Shown here piece after piece: positions 20,475 to 27,850 of a stretch of 30,553 nt of DNA. Position 1 is the stretch's first letter, and each line of letters starts with the position of its first letter. Location: the IMG/VR virus record IMGVR_UViG_3300040802_000002, positions 1-30,553 of that record; one strand, written 5' to 3'. This stretch comes from a virus. A program made the position numbers and the translations under genes. The notes under the pieces were generated by a model, which searched no databases, had not been told where the DNA came from, and saw nothing but the letters and a program-made list of their open reading frames with translations.

Positions 20475-20999
20475 GTGAAAGAGCAAGCGGCAATCGACCT
20501 ACTATCTGACCAAGAGTTATATGAACTCGCGCAGAAGCTATGCAATTGCCCTGACGACCTTATACAAGAGGTGGTTCTTCTTTTACTGGAGATGCCCGAA
20601 GAGAAATGGCAACAGATAAACGAAGGCGGATACTTGAGGTTCTACATCGTGAGGACGATGATGACAATGGCGACCAGTAAACGCTCCAGCTTTTCAAAAC
20701 TCTACGACCTCCACAACCATAAGAAGGTAGACCACGAGCGGGAAGATTACGACTGGGATAAGGAAAACGACATTACCCTTTTAGAGATTCTAATCGAGGA
20801 ACTTCATTGGTACGACAAGGAGGTTCTTAAACTATGGCTGGAAGAAGGCAGCTACCGAAAGGTAGGCAAGAAGGTAGATATACCTTATAAGTCAATTGGA
20901 AACACAGTTAATAAAGCACTTGAACAACTTAGAGACAACTACTATGCTATACATCTTGAGCGCATTATCCGCGAGCGTTGTCGCTTACCTTTGGATTGA
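20475..20999 (+). CDS. Sigma-70-like regulator
   Basis: 174 aa from GTG at 20475. Residues about 12-75 resemble sigma region 2 (DLIQEVVLLLLEMPEEKW, YLRFYIVRTMMTMATSKRSS); residues about 100-155 resemble region 4 with its helix-turn-helix (LLEILIEELHWYDKEVLKLW, EEGSYRKVGKKVDIPYKSIG). The conserved acidic/aromatic segments of a full sigma factor are not clear, and the protein is short like ECF-type sigma factors. It could redirect host RNA polymerase to late promoters. It lies just before the terminase/tail block. Confidence 0.65.
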   Translation: MKEQAAIDLLSDQELYELAQKLCNCPDDLIQEVVLLLLEMPEEKWQQINEGGYLRFYIVRTMMTMATSKRSSFSKLYDLHNHKKVDHEREDYDWDKENDITLLEILIEELHWYDKEVLKLWLEEGSYRKVGKKVDIPYKSIGNTVNKALEQLRDNYYAIHLERIIRERCRLPLD

Positions 21000-21198
21000 G
21001 GTTTTCGGAATCGACCTACTTCTGAAAAGGTGGATGGGAATGGACGAGAGCTATTCGTTTAAACCTTTGGACTGTCGGCTGTGTATGTCCTTTTGGTTCG
21101 GCATGGTGATGTGCTGCTTTCACGAACCTGAGGCTCTTCTTTACGTTCCTCTTCTGAGTGTGTTCTTTGAGCGATTGATGTGGAAATTCGAACTATAA
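20944..21198 (+). CDS. Small membrane protein with C-x-x-C motif
   Basis: 84 aa from the ATG at 20944 (inside the sigma-like gene, 56-base overlap). Two hydrophobic segments: about 2-20 (LYILSALSASVVAYLWIEV) and about 48-75, with the DCRLCMSFWFGM motif. Phage proteins with a C..C..FW core of this sort are common in Bacteroidetes phages, but the function is unknown to me. The following gene overlaps its end. Confidence 0.5.
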   Translation: MLYILSALSASVVAYLWIEVFGIDLLLKRWMGMDESYSFKPLDCRLCMSFWFGMVMCCFHEPEALLYVPLLSVFFERLMWKFEL

Positions 21199-21521
21199 CC
21201 GACTACCTGAAGGAAAACGGGTGGTATGAAATTCTAAGCATGGACAAAAACGAAGTTTTGCTATTTATAGCCGAGAGGCTCGAAACAATAACGATGATGG
21301 CGCAAGGGCGTTATTCGGGAAAGATAACAAGAGATGAACAGAAGCTTTACCAAGAGGCTTGGAGTTACATCGACCCGAAGGCGAAGGTCTGTTTCACTTG
21401 TGGGAGGAGTCCTCAGTTGATGAGTGCAGCACTATTGAACTTCTACCAATTGCAAACTGTGGAAACAGAGAAGCCAAAAAGGAAACGGAGAAGGCGAGCA
21501 TCGAAATCAAAAGAAGGTTAG
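21180..21521 (+). CDS. Basic protein of unknown function
   Basis: 113 aa from GTG at 21180, overlapping the previous gene by 19 bases. N-terminal alpha/beta segment (IRTITDYLKENGWYEILSMD), a conserved FTCGRSPQLM (about 71-80) and a strongly basic C-terminal tail (KPKRKRRRRASKSK), which suggests nucleic-acid binding. I recognise no family. In the operon with the sigma-like gene. Confidence 0.5.
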   Translation: MEIRTITDYLKENGWYEILSMDKNEVLLFIAERLETITMMAQGRYSGKITRDEQKLYQEAWSYIDPKAKVCFTCGRSPQLMSAALLNFYQLQTVETEKPKRKRRRRASKSKEG

Positions 21522-21713
21522 ATGAGGCAAAACGAAAAGCATGAGAACTACGGGCTTTACATTACCCAAAACACCTACCAAATGAAATGGTATTGTTTTG
21601 ATAGGAAAGCCGCAGACGATTACTGGAATGGCAAACCATGCAAGAAAGCCGTAGGAGCAACACAACAAGAAGCACTTTCAAACTACAAGAATGGAAAGTT
21701 TACAGATAAGTAA
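21522..21713 (+). CDS. Small protein of unknown function
   Basis: 63 aa, Tyr/Lys/Asn-rich (NYGLYITQNTYQMKWYCFDR). It starts right after the previous stop (TAGATG) and overlaps the ParB-like gene by 23 bases. No recognisable domain. Confidence 0.45.
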   Translation: MRQNEKHENYGLYITQNTYQMKWYCFDRKAADDYWNGKPCKKAVGATQQEALSNYKNGKFTDK

Positions 21714-22401
21714 AGTCAGACCCAACTCGGACAATCCGAGATACATAAAGGACGAGAAATTCAAGAAGCTGGTTCAATCGCTTCGTGACTTTCCTGAGAT
21801 GGCTAACGTCCGTCCGATAGTGGTCAATACAGAGATGGTTGTGTTGGGCGGTAATATGCGACTCAAGGCGATGCAAGAAGCTGGCTGGTCAGAAGTACCC
21901 GTTCAGGTTGTGGACTGGAGCGAAGAGAAACAGCGCGAGTTCATCATAAAAGACAACGTAGGCTTCGGAGAATGGGACTGGGACGAACTGGCTAATACTT
22001 GGGATGCGGAGGAGTTGGACCGCTGGGGTTTGGATGTGCCAAAAGAAGAGGAACAAGACGAGGCTTACACGACTAAAATTGAAAGCCCTATTTATGAACC
22101 AAAAAACGAACGCCCAAATGAATCAGAACTATACGATACAAAAGTTTACGATAGACTGATTAAAGAAATTGATTCGTCAACGTTAGACGATAAAGAAAAG
22201 GAGTTTTTAAAATTAGCGGCAACTCGCCATATTGAGTTTGACTATCGCAAAATAGCTGACCTCTATGCTCATTCAAGTAATGAACTACAAAGCCTAATGG
22301 AGAACTCAGCACTTGTAATAATCGACTATGACAAAGCGATTGAACTTGGTTTCGTTAAGTTATTCCACGAATTAGAAACACTTGCGGAACTGGATGACTG
22401 A
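21691..22401 (+). CDS. ParB-like nuclease-domain protein with distinct C-terminal domain
   Basis: 236 aa. N-terminal ParB/Srx domain: NSDNPR (12-17), RPIVVNTEMVVLGGNMRLKA (41-60, with the GGNMR motif for nucleotide binding), VPVQVVDWSEEKQREFIIKD (69-88), ending near WDAEELDRWGLD. From about residue 125 a different domain begins (YTTKIESPIYEPKNERPNES, ...FDYRKIADLYAHSSNELQSL, ENSALVIIDYDKAIELGFVK), of a kind I remember next to base-modifying glycosyltransferase genes. Bases 21961-22060 are 55% GC, 22081-22180 only 33%, so the C-terminal part was probably acquired with the next gene. Confidence 0.7.
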   Translation: MESLQISKVRPNSDNPRYIKDEKFKKLVQSLRDFPEMANVRPIVVNTEMVVLGGNMRLKAMQEAGWSEVPVQVVDWSEEKQREFIIKDNVGFGEWDWDELANTWDAEELDRWGLDVPKEEEQDEAYTTKIESPIYEPKNERPNESELYDTKVYDRLIKEIDSSTLDDKEKEFLKLAATRHIEFDYRKIADLYAHSSNELQSLMENSALVIIDYDKAIELGFVKLFHELETLAELDD

Positions 22402-23245
22402 TTTTGTTGTTTTTATATTAACTAACGGCAGACCAAATAACGTTCATACGGCAAGAAGTTTGCGTAATCACGGATACACGGGAAAAATAATTTTAGTTAT
22501 TGATGACGAGGACAAAACGGCAGAAGAGTATTTAGATAAATTCGAAGATGTTGAGATTTTCAGCAAGAAGGAAATCTCTAAAGAGTTTGATGAAGCCGAT
22601 AATTTCGATGACCGTAGGGCGATTGTTTATGCAAGAAATGCTTGTTTTAAAATAGCTGAAAAGCTGGGGGCTAAATACTTTGTTCAAATGGATGACGACT
22701 ACACTCGTTTTGAATATCGAGTATACACTAAAGAAAGACAGAAGCCTTCTTTTATTGCAAATTTAGATTCTGTATTTGCTGCTTTGCTCAACTTTTATAA
22801 GTGTAGTAATTTCTCAACTATTTCAATGGCTCAAGGCGGAGACTTTATCGGAGGCAAAAATAATAGAATGGCAAAGCGACCGACTTTGTTTCGAAAGTGT
22901 ATGAACTCTTTCATATGCTCAACACATAGACCGTTTAAATTTGTTGGAAGAATCAATGAAGATGTTAATACATACGTAAATAAGCAGAGTATTGGCTTGT
23001 TAATGGGTACTATACCGTTCGTATCTTTAGTTCAGAACCAAACTCAATCAAATAAGGGTGGTATGACTGAGTTATACTTAGATAACGGAACTTACGTTAA
23101 ATCTTTTTACTCTGTAATTTTCAGCCCGTCAAGTGTTTACATCAAACCGATGGGCGATAAGCATCTAAGGTTACACCATCACGTTAAATGGGACAATGCA
23201 GTACCAAAATTCATCGCTGAAAAACACAAGAAAACAGAGACATAA
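22394..23245 (+). CDS. TAGT-like glycosyltransferase, probable DNA base modifier
   Basis: 283 aa from the ATG at 22394 (a TTG at 22382 is less likely). Features of a GT-A fold as in the TET/JBP-associated glycosyltransferases: FVVFILTNGRPNNV (4-17), KIILVIDDEDKTAEEYLDKF (31-50), YARNACFKIAEKLGAKYF, and the DDD-containing metal/nucleotide-sugar motif QMDDDYTRFEYR (98-109). C-terminal His cluster RLHHHVKWDN. These enzymes are predicted to glycosylate hydroxymethylated bases in phage DNA. It overlaps the ParB-like gene by eight bases and is A/T-rich. No hydroxylase or hydroxymethylase gene is visible in the window. Confidence 0.7.
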   Translation: MTDFVVFILTNGRPNNVHTARSLRNHGYTGKIILVIDDEDKTAEEYLDKFEDVEIFSKKEISKEFDEADNFDDRRAIVYARNACFKIAEKLGAKYFVQMDDDYTRFEYRVYTKERQKPSFIANLDSVFAALLNFYKCSNFSTISMAQGGDFIGGKNNRMAKRPTLFRKCMNSFICSTHRPFKFVGRINEDVNTYVNKQSIGLLMGTIPFVSLVQNQTQSNKGGMTELYLDNGTYVKSFYSVIFSPSSVYIKPMGDKHLRLHHHVKWDNAVPKFIAEKHKKTET

Positions 23246-23247
23246 CA

Positions 23248-23643
23248 GTGGCGAAAGAAGACAACCTAAAACCCTTCAAGAAAGGCGAGAGCGGCAACCC
23301 TAAAGGGCGACCGAAGAACGTGGAGACGCTGCTAAAGGAACATTTCTTGGACGAGCATAACGTCAAGCTATCGAAGGGGCAAGTGCAAGACATCATAAAG
23401 AACGTACTCGGAAAATCAAGAAGCGAGTTGGTGGAGTTGGCAAAGAATGACCAGCTACCTTTTTGGATTGCTCTGATAGCGAAGAAAGCACAAAGGGATT
23501 ACGAGAAAGGAAGCATCCACATTCTCGATGTGTTATTCGATAGGGTCTATGGCAAGCCAAAAGAAGAAGTAGAGCAGACCGTTAACGGTGGAAAGCCTGA
23601 CAAGATTGAGATTGTCATCCATCGACCTGACAAAACCAAGTAA
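23248..23643 (+). CDS. terS: Terminase small subunit-like protein (DUF5681-type)
   Basis: 131 aa from GTG at 23248. The N-terminus KPFKKGESGNPKGRPKN is the DUF5681 motif seen in many phage small terminase-like proteins; the rest is helical and charged (GQVQDIIKNVLGKSRSELVE). It sits immediately upstream of the large terminase, the standard terS position, so it likely recognises the packaging site. Codon use differs from the preceding glycosyltransferase. Confidence 0.7.
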   Translation: MAKEDNLKPFKKGESGNPKGRPKNVETLLKEHFLDEHNVKLSKGQVQDIIKNVLGKSRSELVELAKNDQLPFWIALIAKKAQRDYEKGSIHILDVLFDRVYGKPKEEVEQTVNGGKPDKIEIVIHRPDKTK

Positions 23644-23664
23644 ATTGTCAACCTATAACCTGAC

Positions 23665-24849
23665 GTGAAAATTGAAGGAACTGGCGTATTTGATGACCTC
23701 TGGGCTGCCCTTAATGATAAATCCATTCGGGGAATTGTGCTTGAGGGTGGCTCACGTTCCTCGAAGACGTGGAGCATCTGCCAAGCTATCTACCTTACAG
23801 GACTACAAGAACCGAAGAGAATCGCAATTGCGAGGTTTCGGAGGACGTGGATTAAACCGACCGTACTCGACACGTTCAAGAAGGTACTCCAAAGCCTTGA
23901 GGTATGGGAGGATGAGGCGTTCAACAAGACCGATTTAATCTACTCCGCTCACGGGTCAACGTTTGAGTTCTACGGGCTTGACGATTCGCAGAAGCTACAC
24001 GGTATCGAGACCGATTACTTTTGGCTCAACGAGGCGATTGAAACCAGTAAGGATGACTTCGACCAACTGGAGCAGCGTTGTAAGGGCAAGTGGATTCTCG
24101 ATTACAACCCTTCCACCGACGAGCATTGGATTTACGATAACGTCTTGAAACGGGACGATGTGGTCCTGATTCACTCCACGATGCTGGACAACACCTTCCT
24201 GGACCAGCACATCCGGGACAAGATTAACTCCTACGAACCAACACCTTTTAATGTATCACGAGGCACGGCTGATGAATACAAGTGGAAGGTCTACGGGTTA
24301 GGGCAAAGGTCAAGAAGAGAAGGTGCGATTTACGAGAACTGGCAAGAGGTCAAAGATTTTCCAACGGGCTACAAGTGGAAAGCCTACGGGCTTGACTTCG
24401 GGTTCACTAACGACCCGACCGCACTCGTGGAGGTACTCTACCAAGATGGCAAGCTGTGGGTTCGTGAGGTGCTTTACGAAACAGGGTTAACCAACGCGGA
24501 CATAGCGAGAAAGTGCGGACTTCAGCGAAGTGATGAGATTATCGCAGACTCCGCTGAACCGAAGAGCATTGAGGAAATCCGAAGGGCTGGTTTCAGAATC
24601 CGACCAGTCGCCAAAGGTCAAGACAGCGTAAGGTCAGGTATCGATAAGCTGAAATCTGTGCAGATTATGGTACATCAAGACTCGGTCAACATCATCCGAG
24701 AGTTGAGAAACTACGCTTGGAAACGAGATTACAAGACCAACGCAGTAACCAACCAACCCGAAGATGACAATAACGATGCACTCGATGCCGTGAGATATGT
24801 AGCTACGGAGAAGCTGAAGGCGAACGCTGGCAAGTATACCCTTCGGTAA
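23665..24849 (+). CDS. terL: Terminase large subunit
   Basis: 394 aa from GTG at 23665. ATPase: Walker A GGSRSSKT (28-35), Walker B DYFWLNEA (117-124, with Asn before the catalytic Glu), coupling motif LDYNPS (145-150). Nuclease (RNase H fold) acidic residues: D244 in YGLDFGFTND, D295 in IIADSAEP, D371/D374 in NNDALDAVRY. The GGSRSSKT form and length fit PBSX/Terminase_3-type enzymes. It packages DNA into proheads together with the portal (6833-8893). The portal is unusually far away, across the tail module. Confidence 0.95.
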   Translation: MKIEGTGVFDDLWAALNDKSIRGIVLEGGSRSSKTWSICQAIYLTGLQEPKRIAIARFRRTWIKPTVLDTFKKVLQSLEVWEDEAFNKTDLIYSAHGSTFEFYGLDDSQKLHGIETDYFWLNEAIETSKDDFDQLEQRCKGKWILDYNPSTDEHWIYDNVLKRDDVVLIHSTMLDNTFLDQHIRDKINSYEPTPFNVSRGTADEYKWKVYGLGQRSRREGAIYENWQEVKDFPTGYKWKAYGLDFGFTNDPTALVEVLYQDGKLWVREVLYETGLTNADIARKCGLQRSDEIIADSAEPKSIEEIRRAGFRIRPVAKGQDSVRSGIDKLKSVQIMVHQDSVNIIRELRNYAWKRDYKTNAVTNQPEDDNNDALDAVRYVATEKLKANAGKYTLR

Positions 24850-24872
24850 TTCGTTACCTTTACAACACTTAG

Positions 24873-24899
24873 CTATGCGCTCGTTTTAATGGCGCATAG
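24873..24899. promoter_or_regulatory. Hairpin between terL and the next gene
   Basis: CTATGCGC (24873-24880) pairs with GCGCATAG (24892-24899) around an 11-base loop, and CAACA (24863-24867) with TGTTG (24904-24908) can extend it. There is no T-run. It may separate terminase mRNA from the tail operon. Upstream, TACCTTTA (24855-24862) resembles a -7 box. Confidence 0.5.
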
Positions 24900-24905
24900 G
24901 TGCTG

Positions 24906-24935
24906 TTGGAAACACTTTCCCGATTTCGCTATTTA
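24906..24935 (+). promoter_or_regulatory. Candidate late promoter (TTGGAAAC ... GCTATTTA)
   Basis: TTGGAAAC (24906-24913) and GCTATTTA (24928-24935), with the same layout as the elements at 3717 and 5965, lying eight bases before the ATG at 24944. Confidence 0.5.
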
Positions 24936-24943
24936 TTACTGAG

Positions 24944-25285
24944 ATGCTTGAACGACTGAACAAAATATGGCGTATGCAAGAGGCTTACACGGATTACCCG
25001 AAGGCAGCTTCTGAGAACGCCAAAGCCGCTCTAAATTGGGCGGAGAAGAACGGATGGAAAGGTTGCGGTACTGCCGTAGGAAAGGCAAGGGCTAACCAAT
25101 TAGCGAACCGTGAGCCAATCAGTTTAGAAACCATTGAGCGAATGGCTGCATTTATCCGACACAAACGTAACTCTACCCGAAAGCTGGGCGAAGGTTGTGG
25201 ACGTTTGATGTGGTTAGCTTGGGGCGGAGATGCTGGGGTCAATTGGGCAATCAAGAAAATAGAGCAGATAAAGAATGAAGATTGA
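24944..25285 (+). CDS. Conserved phage domain protein between terminase and tail genes
   Basis: 113 aa. Contains a block I recognise from many phage proteins: AALNWAEKNGWKGCGTAVGK then ARANQLANREPISLETIERM, AAFIRHKRN, and LGEGCGRLMWLAWGGDAGVN ending WAIKK. The same block often forms the C-terminal part of larger structural or protease-like phage proteins; here it stands alone. Its function is not known to me. It has its own candidate promoter and overlaps the tail chaperone start by 11 bases. Confidence 0.6.
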   Translation: MLERLNKIWRMQEAYTDYPKAASENAKAALNWAEKNGWKGCGTAVGKARANQLANREPISLETIERMAAFIRHKRNSTRKLGEGCGRLMWLAWGGDAGVNWAIKKIEQIKNED

Positions 25286-25895
25286 GTTACCTAATAGCTG
25301 GGCGGGTGTAACTGTTAAGCAGTTCCAAGCACTCCAGCGAATACTCGCAGAAAAGGGGGAAGAGTACCCGACAAACGTGGCTATAATTTCCATCATGTCA
25401 GGCGTTCCAGTTGACGAGATAGAAACATACTCCTTAAAGACATATGCTAAGTGTATGCAGACGCTTTCATTTCTTACGGAGCAACTTGTCGGAGAGGTAC
25501 AGAAGGTGGTGGAATTTGGAGGCGTTAGATACGATGTTATCACAGACGTTTACAACCTAAATGGAGGGCAGTACATTACCTTGATGCACTTGATGAAAGA
25601 CCCTGACAAAGTTATCGACCAGCTCCACGAGGTCATGGCGGTATTCTTAGTTCCCAAAAAGAGAACTTGGTACGGATGGAAGAAAGGCAAGTATGACCCT
25701 GAGAAACACAAGGAAGTTTCGGAGGCAATGCTGCAAGCACCAATGACAATCGTGCAACCGTTGTCGGCTTTTTTTTTAAGCAGTTATCTCAAGTCCGCCA
25801 AACATATACTGGAATCTTCGGTCAGGAAAGCGGAGAAAATCAAGAGACAAGCGGAAAGAAGGTTGAAACTTTTGAATCGAAATACGGCTGGCTGA
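25275..25895 (+). CDS. Tail assembly chaperone G-type protein
   Basis: 206 aa when read in the zero frame. Helical protein starting MKIELPNSWAGVTVKQFQAL, a pattern of gpG-type chaperones, with an acidic/hydrophobic middle (DEIETYSLKTYAKCMQTLSF) and Lys-rich end. It contains T TTT TTA at 25772-25778, where ribosomes can slip back to produce a GT fusion with the downstream frame (25778-26044). Such chaperones coat the tape measure until tail tube polymerisation. It lies upstream of the neck and distal tail genes, as expected. Confidence 0.75.
   Translation: MKIELPNSWAGVTVKQFQALQRILAEKGEEYPTNVAIISIMSGVPVDEIETYSLKTYAKCMQTLSFLTEQLVGEVQKVVEFGGVRYDVITDVYNLNGGQYITLMHLMKDPDKVIDQLHEVMAVFLVPKKRTWYGWKKGKYDPEKHKEVSEAMLQAPMTIVQPLSAFFLSSYLKSAKHILESSVRKAEKIKRQAERRLKLLNRNTAG
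25772..25778 (+). promoter_or_regulatory. Programmed -1 ribosomal frameshift site (T TTT TTA)
   Basis: Inside a nine-T run (25769-25777) the zero frame reads gct ttt ttt tta, giving the classical heptamer T TTT TTA. The -1 frame is open from 25703 to the stop at 26042-26044, so slippage yields an 88-codon extension. The same heptamer is the slip site of HIV-1 gag-pol. Confidence 0.8.
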
Positions 25896-26044
25896 ACGTG
25901 GTTAACAACCTATCTAATAACGATGCGACCAAGTGGGGGTATTTCTTCGCTCTTCCTCTTCGGGAGTTCCTCAACCTTATCTCTTTTCAGAAGGCGAAAC
26001 AGAACCACGAATATCATCAAATGAAGCAGAATGGCGTTCGATAA
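25778..26044 (+). CDS. T extension of tail assembly chaperone (-1 frame)
   Basis: 88 codons read only after -1 slippage, giving a GT fusion of about 256 aa. It starts KQLSQVRQTYTGIFGQESGE and continues with KYGWLNVVNNLSNNDATKWG, YFFALPLREFLNLISFQKAK, a helical domain matching the general T pattern (K-W-x-x-L ... EFL..L). Without it, 25896-26030 would be a coding gap between tightly packed genes. No start codon is needed. The T domain recruits tail tube subunits in lambda-type phages. It overlaps the next gene by 14 bases. Confidence 0.7.
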   Translation, partial: KQLSQVRQTYTGIFGQESGENQETSGKKVETFESKYGWLNVVNNLSNNDATKWGYFFALPLREFLNLISFQKAKQNHEYHQMKQNGVR

Positions 26045-26561
26045 GTTAATAGATGCTCTGAACGAGTTTCGGGGTGAGTACACCAAAGCGTTAGCCGATT
26101 CGTTACAAGGCGGCTCAACTTTAGGAACTGGCGAAGGTCAGGGTTACGTTGCATCTGGAGATTTGCTGAACAGTTTGGGGTTGGATGTCCAGCCAAAGGT
26201 CAAATTATTCGGGCAGATATACCGTATGCAGATACGCATGGCGGAACATGGTGAGTACTTAGACAAAGGAAGAAAGCCAGGAAAAGGATTGCCTCCTGGA
26301 GTTCTTGAAAAGTGGTTGAGACTTCCTAACGTATTGGCGAGAATAACGGGTCAGGATGCAAGGCTTAAAGATTATCAAATTAATTCTTTGGCGTTTGTAA
26401 TCAATAGAAGCATCAAGCAGAAAGGAATCAAGCCTAAGAACTGGCTACAACCAGCCTTTGACAAGGTAACGCCTAAGATTGCTGGAGTTGTAGAGGCGGC
26501 AATTGCTGAAGACATAGAGTTGACATTTGAACAAATAAAGAAACTAATCGAAACCAAGTAA
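26031..26561 (+). CDS. HK97 gp10-like / tail completion protein
   Basis: 176 aa. Contains GDLLNSLGLDVQPKVKLFGQ and a YLDKGRKPGKGLPPGVLEKW segment (about 75-94), the hallmark of gp10-like/gpZ-type neck proteins, followed by FVINRSIKQKGIKPKNWLQP and a C-terminal helix. These proteins finish the tail and join it to the head. It overlaps the GT extension and shares one base with the next start. Nomenclature by family pattern. Confidence 0.7.
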   Translation: MAFDKLIDALNEFRGEYTKALADSLQGGSTLGTGEGQGYVASGDLLNSLGLDVQPKVKLFGQIYRMQIRMAEHGEYLDKGRKPGKGLPPGVLEKWLRLPNVLARITGQDARLKDYQINSLAFVINRSIKQKGIKPKNWLQPAFDKVTPKIAGVVEAAIAEDIELTFEQIKKLIETK

Positions 26562-27850
26562 TGGCTATCTTCCTTACTCAGAACGGAGAACCTGAGCAGT
26601 ACGGGCTTGTCTACAATGACAACGCCTATGTAATCAAAACAACCAACTACACGCCAACGGTTCGGTTTAGAGTTGCAATCCTTCCAATTGACTACCCAAT
26701 TTCTGCGGCTATTGGTCAGGTCAGAGTTTACCCTACTCGTTCAAATGATGGGCAATATTTAGATAGAGCGTTCTTCGACCCTTCACGGTTTCTTCAGTCT
26801 TACGTCAAAGGTCAGGTGGACATAAAGGGCGCAAACCATAATGGGTTTTACGTGTCTAATCAGATGCACAAGGAGTACTATTTAGCCATTCAAGAGGAGG
26901 AGAAAGATGCGAGTGGTGTCTATCAGAATGGCGACCTATTCATCTCGAAGGTTAAGAGCGTGTGGAATGGGGTACGTAACGAAATAGAATGGCTGGACTT
27001 CGACTACACCGACTACACCGTAAACAACACGCCAAGTGTTACTAAGAAGTTTCTGACCGATTCTCCGCGTACAATCCGAATAGACTCAAACCAAAGCTAC
27101 CACCTTTACTTCATAGCTAACGAAAGGTTCGGGGCTTACCAGTACAATATCAAGGCTTACTCAGGCTATAACGGTACTGGGTCGCTTTTAGCGGATGGCA
27201 TCGTAGACAACAATATCTCGGTCGCTGACTCTTGGGATAAGATTTACTTCCGTATACCAGTCGGAACTTACGACATAGGGAACATAGACCCAGCACTCTA
27301 CACCGACTCACTACTTGGCTCGACACCTTCAACGGCTCTTGTTGGTGCTGCAAGCTACACCATCCACTTAGAAGATAACACCAATCAACAAACATCAGAG
27401 GCTTTCACCTTCAACGTCAACCAAACTTGTTCAAAGTACAACGAGGTGCGGGTTCATTGGCTTAACCGTTTGGGCGGCTACGATGCGTTCAACTTCTACA
27501 TGAAGTCCATCCACACGACAGACATCAAGAAAGACAAGTACGACCAGCAGCACCATGATTGGACAGGCAACACATACAGCTATGACAAGCAAGCAAGAGG
27601 AACGACAGAATACAACGTGGCACTAAACAAAAAGGTTACGGTTAACACAGACTATTTGAGCGAGGACGAAAGCCTTTGGCTGGAAGATTTGGCAACATCT
27701 CCGAGCGTATACATCGAGGAAGGTAACGAACTGATAGCGGTTAACATTGACCCGCGAAGAATCCAACGCAAGACGAGCCTTAATGATAAGTTGATGCAGT
27801 ACACTTTCGAACTGAATTACTCACTATCAAATCGCAGACAACGTGGTTGA
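26561..27850 (+). CDS. Distal tail (Dit-like) protein
   Basis: 429 aa. Beta-rich; contains FRVAILPIDYPISAAIGQVR, FNVNQTCSKYNEVRVHWLNR then LGGYDAFNFYMKS (about 285-315), a motif typical of distal tail proteins in Bacteroidetes phages, and a C-terminal LMQYTFELNYSLSNRRQRG. No catalytic motif. It probably forms the hub between tail tube and tip. It overlaps the next gene start by eight bases. Confidence 0.65.
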   Translation: MAIFLTQNGEPEQYGLVYNDNAYVIKTTNYTPTVRFRVAILPIDYPISAAIGQVRVYPTRSNDGQYLDRAFFDPSRFLQSYVKGQVDIKGANHNGFYVSNQMHKEYYLAIQEEEKDASGVYQNGDLFISKVKSVWNGVRNEIEWLDFDYTDYTVNNTPSVTKKFLTDSPRTIRIDSNQSYHLYFIANERFGAYQYNIKAYSGYNGTGSLLADGIVDNNISVADSWDKIYFRIPVGTYDIGNIDPALYTDSLLGSTPSTALVGAASYTIHLEDNTNQQTSEAFTFNVNQTCSKYNEVRVHWLNRLGGYDAFNFYMKSIHTTDIKKDKYDQQHHDWTGNTYSYDKQARGTTEYNVALNKKVTVNTDYLSEDESLWLEDLATSPSVYIEEGNELIAVNIDPRRIQRKTSLNDKLMQYTFELNYSLSNRRQRG

